Part shown: positions 26,358 through 34,004 of the stretch, one piece after another
Position numbering within the stretch: position 1 is the stretch's first letter
Layout of the letters: each line of letters begins with the position of its first letter
Source of the DNA: Simplicispira sedimenti
GTDB taxonomy: Bacteria > Pseudomonadota > Gammaproteobacteria > Burkholderiales > Burkholderiaceae_C
Direction of reading: 5' to 3'
Assembly: GCF_022760965.1 (NCBI RefSeq)
Contig: NZ_JAKVIJ010000010.1
Location: 1 to 64,000 of the forward strand
Length of the DNA: 64,000 bases
The notes under the pieces: generated by a model
What the model saw: the letters and a program-made list of their open reading frames with translations, nothing else
Told to the model about the DNA's origin: nothing
Database searches by the model: none
Position numbers and translations under genes: made by a program

Positions 26358-28028
26358 TCAGGGCGCAATCTTGCGTTTGAGCACCCGCGCCACCGGCTGC
26401 GGCAGGCTGGGCAGCGAGCGCAGCAGCCAGGGCAGCACCTTGCGCTTGGCGCCGGACAGCGACTCGGGCACCACGGCCTCGATGAGGTGGGGGCCGGGGT
26501 GTGCCAGCGCGTACTCCAGCGCCTTGCAAAAGCCCTCCGCTGCATCGGTGCGCACCGCGTGCACGCCCATGCCCTGGGCGAGCTGGGCGAAGTTCAGCAC
26601 CGGGCCCTTCAGGTCGAGCTGCGACTTGGCCTTGGGGCCAGGCTCTTCGGCGCCCACGCGTTCCAGCTCCACGTTCAGCACCGAGTACGACGCGTTGTTG
26701 AAGATGATGGCCGTCACGTTGAGCCCCTCGCGGGCCATGGTCCACAGCGCCTGGATGGTGTACATGGCCGTACCGTCGCCAATCAGCGCAATCACCGGGC
26801 GTTGCGGGCAGGCAATGGCCGCGCCCACGGCGCCCGGCAGGCCCTGGCCGATGGCGCCGCCCGTGAGGGTGATGAGGTCGTGGCGCGGGCCGCCAGCGGT
26901 CATCACATTGAGCATGAGGCCGGAGGTGATGGCCTCGTCGATCAGGATGGCGTTCTCGGGCAGCAGGTGGCCCACGGCCTTGCACACCTTGGGGGCCGTG
27001 AGCGCGCCACGCGGGCGGTCGGGGCGATGCGGGGCCTGCAGTGCAGGCTGGGCCTGCGCTGCGCCCAGGGCCTGCACCAGCTTGTCCAGGCTGGCGCGCG
27101 CATCCTGTGCGGGGGTGGAGAGCTCGTGCACGGCGCAGGTGTCGGGCACCAGGTAGCTCTTCTTGCCGGGGTAGGCAAAGAAGGACACGGGCGCCTTGGC
27201 GTCCACCAGGATCAGGTGCTCGATGGGCGCGAGCTGCACGCCCGCCATTTCCGCGAGGTAGGCAATGCGCTCCACGGCGGGCAGGCCCGCGCCGCGCTCC
27301 AGCCGGTTGGGGAAGACTTCGGCCAGCAGCTGCGCGCCGCAGTGCGCGGCAATGCGCGCGGCGGCCAGCAGGCTGGGCTCGCGCAGCGCCTGCCCGCCCA
27401 GCAGCAGCGCGGTCTTTTTGCCCGAGCGCACGACCTGGGCGATACGCTCCACCGTGGCATCGTCGGCCGCCGGGGGCGTGGTGGCGGGTGGCGGGGGGCA
27501 GGGCACGCCGCCTTCGCCCCAGGACACGTCGGCGGGCAGAATCAGTGTGGCCACCTGGCCCGGCAGGCCGCGTGCGGCGGTGATGGCGTCCGTCGCGTCC
27601 TGGCACAGCGCCGCCGTGCTTTGCGAGGTGCGCACAAAGCCCGGCGATACGTTGCGCGCCACGGTTTCGATGTCGCTTTGCAGTTGCGCGTCGTACTGCG
27701 TGTGGGTGGTGGCATGGTCGCCCACGATGTTGACCACAGGAACCTTGCCCTTGCGCGCGTTGTGCAGGTTGGCCAGGCCGTTGCCCAGGCCGCAGCCCAG
27801 GTGCAAGAGTGTGGCGGCGGGCTTGTCGGCCATGCGGGCGTAGCCGTCGGCAGCGCCCGTGGCCACGCCTTCAAACAGGGCCAGCACGGCGCGCATCTTC
27901 GGTTCGCTGTCCAGCGCGGCCACAAAGTGCATTTCGCTGGTGCCGGGGTTGGTGAAGCAGACCTCGATGCCGGCATCGACCAGGGTTTTCATCAGCGCCT
28001 GGGCGCCATTCATGGGGGGGGTGGTCAT
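26358..28028 (-). CDS. Thiamine-diphosphate enzyme, acetolactate-synthase/benzoylformate-decarboxylase type
   Basis: This 556-aa protein has the three ThDP-enzyme domains. The activating Glu is E53 in LFEGVATGAADGYAR. H76 in LLHLGCGLGNGLANLH sits where benzoylformate decarboxylase has its catalytic His, not the SGPGATN of acetolactate synthase. The ThDP/Mg motif is GDGTAMYTIQ with NN about 25 residues later. It therefore looks more like a 2-oxo-acid decarboxylase or lyase than a biosynthetic acetolactate synthase, and no ilvN-type small subunit is present. It is the last gene of the BASS-transporter/ALDH block. The substrate is unknown. An ATG five codons in is equally possible. Confidence 0.75.
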   Translation of the reverse strand: MTTPPMNGAQALMKTLVDAGIEVCFTNPGTSEMHFVAALDSEPKMRAVLALFEGVATGAADGYARMADKPAATLLHLGCGLGNGLANLHNARKGKVPVVNIVGDHATTHTQYDAQLQSDIETVARNVSPGFVRTSQSTAALCQDATDAITAARGLPGQVATLILPADVSWGEGGVPCPPPPATTPPAADDATVERIAQVVRSGKKTALLLGGQALREPSLLAAARIAAHCGAQLLAEVFPNRLERGAGLPAVERIAYLAEMAGVQLAPIEHLILVDAKAPVSFFAYPGKKSYLVPDTCAVHELSTPAQDARASLDKLVQALGAAQAQPALQAPHRPDRPRGALTAPKVCKAVGHLLPENAILIDEAITSGLMLNVMTAGGPRHDLITLTGGAIGQGLPGAVGAAIACPQRPVIALIGDGTAMYTIQALWTMAREGLNVTAIIFNNASYSVLNVELERVGAEEPGPKAKSQLDLKGPVLNFAQLAQGMGVHAVRTDAAEGFCKALEYALAHPGPHLIEAVVPESLSGAKRKVLPWLLRSLPSLPQPVARVLKRKIAP

Positions 28029-28054
28029 GGGAACAACTCCTGCAAATCAATCAA

Positions 28055-28936
28055 TCAATGGGCGGGCGCGGCCACCGGGGGCAGCAGGCGCCGCATGGCC
28101 AGGGCAAACAGCAGGCCACCGGCGTACATCAGCACGCCATAGAGCGCACCGGGAATGGCCATGGCGTCGTCCTTGAGTACGGTGCTGGCAATCACCAGCG
28201 CCAGCGCGGCGTTCTGCACCGCCGTTTCAATGCCCAGCGTGACCGACTGGCTGCGCGAAAGCCGCACGGCACGCGCCACGGCAAAGCCCACGGCCAGCAT
28301 GCTGAGGTTCAGCAGCAGCGCAAACGGCGCCAGGGTGCTGAAGTTGTCGCGCAGCAAGGCCCAGTTCTTGAGCACCGCCAACACCACGATGAGCACGAAC
28401 AGCACTGTGGCAATGCGGGTGGCGCGCGGCTCGAAGGCCCGCGCCCAGGCGCCCCAGCGGTGGCGTGCCCACATGCCGGCGCTCACCGGCAGGCCCAGCA
28501 CCATGGCCACCTGGCCCATCATCAGGCCCACGGGCACATCGACCGCCCGGGCCGCGCCCAGGTAGTGGCCCAGCGCCCAGGTCACCACCAGCGGCAGGGT
28601 GAAGATGGTGGCCACGCTGGCCACGGCGGTAAAGCTCAGCGCCAGGGCCACGTCGCCGCGGGCCAGGTAGGTGAGCAGGTTGGAGGTGCTGCCCGTGGGG
28701 CAGGCCGCCAGCACCATGAAGCCCACGGCAAACACGCCGGTCATGCCCCAGGCGCTGAGCAACAGAAAGCAGGCCAGCGGCAGCAGCACAAAGTGGCACA
28801 CCACCCCCACCAGCAGCGCGCGTGGCTGGGTGAAGATGCGCCGGAAGTCGTCCACGGTCAGCCCCAGGCCGAGGGAAAACATGATGAATGCCAGGATGAG
28901 CGGCAGCAGCACGCCTGAGATCAAATCGCCTTGCAC
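28055..28936 (-). CDS. Bile acid:sodium symporter (BASS) family transporter
   Basis: This 293-aa inner-membrane protein has about nine to ten hydrophobic helices. The N-terminal LILAFIMFSLGLGLTVDDF, the ACPTGSTSNLLTYLARGDVALALSFTA segment (around residues 82-108, the sodium-site crossing region) and GIETAVQNAALALVIA near the C-terminus are BASS hallmarks. Relatives import organic acids such as bile acids, pyruvate or pantoate with Na+. It lies 26 nt upstream of the ThDP enzyme gene, so uptake of that enzyme's substrate is inferred. Confidence 0.88.
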   Translation of the reverse strand: MQGDLISGVLLPLILAFIMFSLGLGLTVDDFRRIFTQPRALLVGVVCHFVLLPLACFLLLSAWGMTGVFAVGFMVLAACPTGSTSNLLTYLARGDVALALSFTAVASVATIFTLPLVVTWALGHYLGAARAVDVPVGLMMGQVAMVLGLPVSAGMWARHRWGAWARAFEPRATRIATVLFVLIVVLAVLKNWALLRDNFSTLAPFALLLNLSMLAVGFAVARAVRLSRSQSVTLGIETAVQNAALALVIASTVLKDDAMAIPGALYGVLMYAGGLLFALAMRRLLPPVAAPAH

Positions 28937-28981
28937 GGTGTGTCTCCTTGGGTGTTCTTGTCTTGTGGTTGCAGGCGTGCC

Positions 28982-30430
28982 TCAGCGGTTGCGCCAGAGC
29001 ATGACGTTCAGCAGCTTGCTCGCCAGACCGGCATAGGGCGGCTGCAGAAAGTCCACCGTGCGCAGCGGCCCCTGCCGGAACACCGGGCGCAGCTTGGAAA
29101 ACGTGAGGAAACCCTCGCGCCCGTGGTAGTGGCCCATGCCGCTGTGGCCCACGCCGCCAAAGGGCAGGCTGTGCTGGCCCGCGTGCAGCAGCGTGTCGTT
29201 GAGCGTGACGCCGCCCGAGAGCGTTTGGCGCAGGTAATAGTCCTGCAGGCCGTGCTCGTGGCTGAACAGGTACAGCGCCAGGGGATGGGGGCGGTCGTTG
29301 ATGTACTGCACCACCTCTTCTTTGTGGCGGTAGGTGCGGATGGGCAGCAGCGGGCCAAAAATCTCGCGCTGCATGACCTGCATTCCGTCGTGCACGTTCA
29401 ACAGTGCGATGGGCGCCATGATGCGCCGTGCCGCATCGCCCGTCTGGCCGGGGGCCAGCGGCACGGCCTGCGCGCCTTGTTGCACGGCGTCGGCCAGCAT
29501 GGTCTGCAGGCGGTCGTACTGGCGCTGGTCGATGATGGCGGTGTAGTCGCCGCCCAGCAGATCTGGGTAGCGCTGCGCGACGATGCGCTGCGCCTGCGTG
29601 ACGAAGGCCTGCTCCTGGCCTTCGGGCAGGAACAGGTAATCTACGTTGGTGCAAATCTGCCCGGCGTTGAGCATCTTGACCCACAGGATGCGCTCGGCCG
29701 CCTTTTCCAGCGGGTAGTCGGGCGCGACGATGGCGGGGGACTTGCCGCCCAGCTCCAGCGTCACCGGCGTCAGGTTGGCGGCGCAGTTGGCCATGACGGC
29801 CTTGCCTGTTTGCGGCGAGCCGGTGAAGAACAGGTGGTTGAACGGCAACTGCGTGAACAGCGGGCCGATGCTCTGGCCGTCGTCCCCTGCGTCCTGGAAC
29901 AGGCTCACCTTGTCGGCAGCAAAGTAGCGCGGCAGCAGGCTTTGCAGCAGCCGGGCCAGGTGGGCCGAGTTTTCCGACATCTTGACCATCACGCGGTTGC
30001 CCGCGGCCAGCGCGCCGATCATGGGCTGCACTGTCATGGCGATCGGAAAGTTCCACGGCACGACGATGCCGACCACACCCAGCGGCTGTGGCACGACGTA
30101 GGCGCTGGCCAGTGGGTACTGGGTAACGTCGAGCGCGCGCCTTTGCTTCTTCATCCAGTGCGGCACATGCCGGATGGCGTCCAGCGCCGCTTCCTGGCCT
30201 TGCAACAGCTCGGTCATCAGGGTCTCGAAGCGGCTGCGGCAGCCAAAGTCCTGGTTGACGGCGGCGACCAGGGCCTCGCGGTTTTCCAGCAGCAGCCGGT
30301 GCAGCGCGCGCAGGTCCTGGCGGCGCTCCTGCAGGCTGGGGTTGCGTGCCTGCTGGAAGGCGGCGCGCTGCTCGGTAAAGCAGTCGCGCAGGGTTTGCGG
30401 GATGTGCTCGGGCAAGGGGGCGTGGATCAT
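28982..30430 (-). CDS. Coniferyl-aldehyde-dehydrogenase-like NAD(P) aldehyde dehydrogenase
   Basis: This 482-aa enzyme oxidises an aldehyde to the acid. The catalytic Cys is C260 in NAGQICTNVDY, the general-base Glu is E226 in LELGGKSP, and N127 lies in PWNFP. The C-terminal hydrophobic tail (LLNVMLWRNR) suggests membrane association, as in some class 3 enzymes. It most resembles coniferyl aldehyde dehydrogenases, a guess about substrate class only. The order FAD enzyme - repeat - ALDH - BASS - ThDP enzyme on one strand suggests a catabolic operon: ThDP decarboxylase makes an aldehyde which this enzyme oxidises. Confidence 0.85.
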   Translation of the reverse strand: MIHAPLPEHIPQTLRDCFTEQRAAFQQARNPSLQERRQDLRALHRLLLENREALVAAVNQDFGCRSRFETLMTELLQGQEAALDAIRHVPHWMKKQRRALDVTQYPLASAYVVPQPLGVVGIVVPWNFPIAMTVQPMIGALAAGNRVMVKMSENSAHLARLLQSLLPRYFAADKVSLFQDAGDDGQSIGPLFTQLPFNHLFFTGSPQTGKAVMANCAANLTPVTLELGGKSPAIVAPDYPLEKAAERILWVKMLNAGQICTNVDYLFLPEGQEQAFVTQAQRIVAQRYPDLLGGDYTAIIDQRQYDRLQTMLADAVQQGAQAVPLAPGQTGDAARRIMAPIALLNVHDGMQVMQREIFGPLLPIRTYRHKEEVVQYINDRPHPLALYLFSHEHGLQDYYLRQTLSGGVTLNDTLLHAGQHSLPFGGVGHSGMGHYHGREGFLTFSKLRPVFRQGPLRTVDFLQPPYAGLASKLLNVMLWRNR

Positions 30431-30490
30431 TGCGGGACTTTCGGTGCGGTGTGAGGGTGGCCAATGCAGCGGGTACTGTCGGTGGTGATT

Positions 30491-30546
30491 GCTACTGTTT
30501 TGATAGCTTATAGCGCTTAATGTGTAAGCGTTGCAGCCTGTTTTTG
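30491..30546 (+). repeat. GCTAT repeat, copy 5
   Basis: GCTActgttttgATAGCttatAGCGC is followed by AAGCGtTGcAGCCtGTTTTT. It fills the 135-nt gap between the FAD dehydrogenase stop and the ALDH start on the minus strand and may interrupt the putative operon. Confidence 0.7.
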
Positions 30547-30565
30547 CTCAAAAATTCCAGGTGCA

Positions 30566-32176
30566 TCAACCGGCAGTGATATGCCGCGCCGCCGCACGCG
30601 CCGTGAGGATGCAGCCGGGCAGGAAGGTGCCTTCCAGCGAGCGTTTGCCGCTGGCCCCGCCGCCGCCAAAGCCCGCGGCCTCGCCCACGCAGTACAGGCC
30701 GCTGATGGGGGAGCCCGCGCCATCGAGCACGCGGCTGTGCAGGTCGGTGCGCAGCCCGCCCAGGCTCTTGCGCGTGATGAGCTGCATCTGGATGGCGATG
30801 AACGGCCTGGCGCCCTGCATCTGCAGTGGCGCGGGCTGGCAGGTGCGCAGCTTGTCCGGCCCCCACTGGCGTGCGTGCAGGATGCGGCGGATCTGGTCGT
30901 CGTTGTGCAGCTTGGCGCCTGCCGCAAAGTTGGCGTCAAAGGCGTCGGCCGTGGCCTGCAGCACTTGCGGATTCACGTCGTGCGAGGCGGTCAGCGCGTT
31001 CATCTTGGCGGCCAGGCCGGCCAGCGTGTCGTCCACCAGGAAGTGGCGGCTCTCGGCGGCCATTTGCTTGACCAGCCGGTGGTTGCCCAGCAGCGTCTCC
31101 TTGAGGAACAGCGGGAACTGCATGTCTCGGATGCGCTGGTTGTGCTCGGCGCCCGAAATGGCGAATTCCTTGGCGGCGATGCGCCAGTTCAGCAAATGCC
31201 AGGTCCAGGGTTTCTCTTGCGCGGCCACGCGCTGGCACAGCCAGTGCGTGTCAAAGCCGGTGACCAGCGGCTCGGGGCCGATGCGCTCGCCCCGGTGGTT
31301 GAGCCACAGCGCCGATTTGCAGGGAATGGTCGAGAGGCCGTGCCCCTCGAAGTGCGGAAACGGGTGCGGAAAGCCTGCCGCGTAGTTCCACATCTCGCCC
31401 GCGTGTGTGATCTGTGCGCCCAAGGTGTCTGCAGCGGCGTGGTGCAGCGCACCGTCGGCAAAGGGGTGGGCGCCGTTGAGCATGGTGGTGGGCAGGGGGC
31501 GGTGCCGGGGCCAGTTGCGCCGGGTCTCGGCGTGGCTGCCATTGATGCCGCCCATGGCCAGCACCACCACCGGGGCTTGCAGGCGCACTTCGGTGCCCGT
31601 GGCCTCGCTCACCGCCACGGCGCCCGCAATGCGCCCGCCCGCATGGTCGAGCTGGGATACGCGGTGGCCGTGCAGCACCGTCAGGCGGCCACCGCTGTCG
31701 GCAGCGCGCATCTGCGCGACCATGCGCCGCGTGAGTTCGCGCGAGGTGCCCCACACGATGTGGTAGCGCGGCACGCTGTTGCCGTCGCCGTGCATGCCGC
31801 GCTCCACCCAGTTCACGGCGGGCATGAACTTCACGCCTTCGCCAATGAGCCAGTCGTACACCTGGCTGCGCGAGTGCTCCACGTAGTAGCGCGCCCACTG
31901 CTGGGGGTAGGTGTCGTCGGGGGCGATCTCGCCAAAGCGCAGCCAGTCGGCCAGGGCGCGTTCGGGCGTGTCGGGAATCTTCATGCGGGCCTGCAGCGGC
32001 GTGCCCACCAGGGCCATGCCGCCAAAAGCCCACAGGGCCAGCCCGCCCAGGCGCTCGGGCGTGTCGCGATCCACCAGCGTCACGCGCTGGCCTTGGCGCA
32101 GCGCCTCCAGGGCGGTGACGATGCCGGCCAGGCCGCCGCCGATGACCAGGATGTCGGAAGAATGGGTGTGTGCCAT
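30566..32176 (-). CDS. FAD-binding dehydrogenase, fumarate-reductase/3-ketosteroid-dehydrogenase superfamily
   Basis: This 536-aa flavoprotein begins with a dinucleotide fold (ILVIGGGLAGIVTALEA, glycines at about 13-18) and ends with the FAD-binding GEAAGFGGGGASGKRSLEGT segment. Between them are VVVLAMGGINGSHAE and the substrate-cap region. Relatives are annotated as FAD-binding dehydrogenase or KsdD-like and carry out alpha,beta-desaturations or reductions of acids and ketones; the substrate here is not known. The ATG at 32176 is well supported by the fold. It is divergent from the AraC-type regulator, which probably controls it. Confidence 0.8.
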   Translation of the reverse strand: MAHTHSSDILVIGGGLAGIVTALEALRQGQRVTLVDRDTPERLGGLALWAFGGMALVGTPLQARMKIPDTPERALADWLRFGEIAPDDTYPQQWARYYVEHSRSQVYDWLIGEGVKFMPAVNWVERGMHGDGNSVPRYHIVWGTSRELTRRMVAQMRAADSGGRLTVLHGHRVSQLDHAGGRIAGAVAVSEATGTEVRLQAPVVVLAMGGINGSHAETRRNWPRHRPLPTTMLNGAHPFADGALHHAAADTLGAQITHAGEMWNYAAGFPHPFPHFEGHGLSTIPCKSALWLNHRGERIGPEPLVTGFDTHWLCQRVAAQEKPWTWHLLNWRIAAKEFAISGAEHNQRIRDMQFPLFLKETLLGNHRLVKQMAAESRHFLVDDTLAGLAAKMNALTASHDVNPQVLQATADAFDANFAAGAKLHNDDQIRRILHARQWGPDKLRTCQPAPLQMQGARPFIAIQMQLITRKSLGGLRTDLHSRVLDGAGSPISGLYCVGEAAGFGGGGASGKRSLEGTFLPGCILTARAAARHITAG

Positions 32177-32287
32177 GCGGGCGTGTCTCCGGTGCGGGCG
32201 CTGTGCTTCGCCCTGTTCTGCTTTGCTGTTGTGCCCAAAAGATAGCGGCTTATGATGCGGCAAGATTGACTTTGAAGGACAGTCGAA

Positions 32288-33295
32288 TTGACTTTGCAGG
32301 CCACGGTCTCGATGAGCTGGGTCAACACGGTGCTCGCAGCGGCGCAGCGCCAGGGGGTGGAGCGCGCCCAGGTGCTGGCGGTGGCGGGCATTGCGCCCGA
32401 GGAACTGCAGGCCGAGCGCTGGCCCATTGACCACATCACGCGGCTGTGGCGCGCGGCCGCGCAGTGCACGCAGGACGCCAGCTTTGGCTTGCGCGCCGGG
32501 GCGGTGGTGGGCCCGGCGAGCTTCAATGTGGTGAGCTTTCTGCTGCAGTCGGCCCCCAGCCTGCGCGCGGCCATTGCCCTGGTGCAACAGTACCAGCGCC
32601 TGATTTCGGACGGCGGCCGGTTTCAGACGATTGCGGGCGAGTCCGCCAGCTGGGTGGTGTACCACCCGCGCCAGGGGGCGCTGGCCTTCAGCCCGCACCA
32701 GATCGAGGCGGTGCTGGCGGCGGTGGTGGCGTTTGCGCGCTGGGTCACGGCGCAGCCGGTGGTCCCCCAGCGTGTGCAGTTCAGTCAGGCACAGATCGGG
32801 CCGCTGGTGGTGTACCGCGAGGTGTTCGCCTGCCCGGTGGAGTTCGAGCAGGCCTTCAGCGGCGTGCTGCTGGACAACGCGGTGCTGGACGCCCCCTTGC
32901 CGCAGGCCGATGCACAACTGGCGCAGATGCACCACCAATACGCCCAGGCGCGCTTGCAGGCCCTGTCCAGCGCCGAGCCCTTGGCGCCCCAGTTGCGCGC
33001 CTGGATCGTGCGTCGGCTGCCCTTGGGCCTGCCCACGCGGGTACAGGCGGCGCAGGCCCTGGGTCTGAGCGAGCGCACGCTGGCGCGGCGCATGCAGGCG
33101 CAGGGCCTGAGCTTTTCGGCCCTGCTGGACGAGGCCCGGCGCGACGCCGCCCTGCATGCGGTGGCGCACACCGACAGGGCGCTGGGCGACATTGGCCAAT
33201 CCTTGGGTTTTGCCGAGCCCAGCACCTTCTGGCGGGCGTTCCGGCGCTGGACGGGCGGCACACCGCAGGCGTGGCGCAGCCAGGCCCAGGCCTGA
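32288..33295 (+). CDS. AraC-family transcriptional regulator (OruR/Arabinose_bd type)
   Basis: This 335-aa regulator has an N-terminal Arabinose_bd-type domain (WVNTVLAAAQRQGV to about residue 200) and a C-terminal double helix-turn-helix: VQAAQALGLSERTLARRMQAQG and LGDIGQSLGFAEPSTFWRAF. The start codon is read as TTG at 32288 because AAGGA (32275-32279) lies 8 nt upstream; an ATG eight codons in is an alternative. It is divergent from the FAD dehydrogenase gene with 111 nt between starts, so it likely regulates the catabolic block. Its 3' side ends in repeat copy 6, a terminator-like hairpin. Confidence 0.88.
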   Translation: MTLQATVSMSWVNTVLAAAQRQGVERAQVLAVAGIAPEELQAERWPIDHITRLWRAAAQCTQDASFGLRAGAVVGPASFNVVSFLLQSAPSLRAAIALVQQYQRLISDGGRFQTIAGESASWVVYHPRQGALAFSPHQIEAVLAAVVAFARWVTAQPVVPQRVQFSQAQIGPLVVYREVFACPVEFEQAFSGVLLDNAVLDAPLPQADAQLAQMHHQYAQARLQALSSAEPLAPQLRAWIVRRLPLGLPTRVQAAQALGLSERTLARRMQAQGLSFSALLDEARRDAALHAVAHTDRALGDIGQSLGFAEPSTFWRAFRRWTGGTPQAWRSQAQA

Positions 33296-33300
33296 TGTGT

Positions 33301-33356
33301 GCTATCAAAACAATAGCTGTTTGCGCAATAAATACGGGCGCTAGAGCCCGTTTTTA
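33301..33356 (+). repeat. GCTAT repeat, copy 6, with terminator-like hairpin
   Basis: GCTATcaaaacaATAGCTGtTTGCGC is followed by a perfect ACGGGC-gctaga-GCCCGT stem and TTTTT. It lies between the convergent AraC and response-regulator genes and looks like a working intrinsic terminator for the AraC gene. It is one of the cleanest copies. Confidence 0.85.
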
Positions 33357-34004
33357 CTTGGATTCGCCGCCGGGCATGGGTTCCAGCCGACCGAGCTTGT
33401 GCGCCAGTTCGATGGCCGATTCGACGCCCATTTTCTCGAAGATGTTGGCACGGTGGAATTCCACCGTGCGCTGGGTGATGCCCAGGTGGTCGGCGATGTT
33501 CTTGTTGTAGTGGCCCAGGATCAGCTGGTCGAGCACTTCGCGCTCGCGCGGGCTCAGGCTGGCCAGGGCCTGGCGCAGGCGCTGGGCCTCGCGCTCCGCA
33601 TCGGTCTGCGCGCAGGCGGCCTGCATGGCCTGTTCGACGCGGTCCACCAGCATGTTGTCCTGGAAGGGCTTTTCCAGAAAGTCCCAGGCGCCGTTCTTGA
33701 CGGCGCCCACGGCCGTGCCCACGTCGCCATGGCCGGTGAGAAACAGCACCGGCCAGGGGCAGCCCAGGGCCTTGAGCTGCTCGAAGGTGACCGGGCCCGA
33801 CAGCGGCTGCATGCGCACGTCCAGCAGCACCACCGCCAGGCCCCAGTCGCCCTGGCGCTGGCGGGCCGCCTCCAGCAGCGCGGCGCCGCTGTCCCAGGTG
33901 CGAGACTGGTAGCCGCGCGAGTCGAACAGCCAGGCCAGGCCGTCGCGCACGTCGGCGTCGTCGTCCACGATATGGATGTCCACGGCGCGCAGTTCGTTGG
34001 TCAT
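33354..34004 (-). CDS. dctR: DctR-like response regulator (FixJ type)
   Basis: This 216-aa regulator has a receiver domain with acidic residues DDDAD (14-18), phospho-acceptor D62 (LLDVRMQPLSG), T90 region FLTGHGD and FLEKPF Lys, then a LuxR-type HTH (LSPREREVLDQLILG...TVEFHRANIFEKMG). It overlaps the kinase gene by 4 nt and is translated after it. A FixJ-type regulator next to a kinase and divergent TRAP genes reproduces the dctSR-dctPQM arrangement known from Rhodobacter, so control of the TRAP operon is inferred. Confidence 0.85.
   Translation of the reverse strand: MTNELRAVDIHIVDDDADVRDGLAWLFDSRGYQSRTWDSGAALLEAARQRQGDWGLAVVLLDVRMQPLSGPVTFEQLKALGCPWPVLFLTGHGDVGTAVGAVKNGAWDFLEKPFQDNMLVDRVEQAMQAACAQTDAEREAQRLRQALASLSPREREVLDQLILGHYNKNIADHLGITQRTVEFHRANIFEKMGVESAIELAHKLGRLEPMPGGESK

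Noticed and set aside
26358..28028. ilvB-type acetolactate synthase for branched-chain amino acids
   Set aside because: No small subunit gene, no ilv neighbours, and the region around H76 resembles benzoylformate decarboxylase instead of acetolactate synthase.
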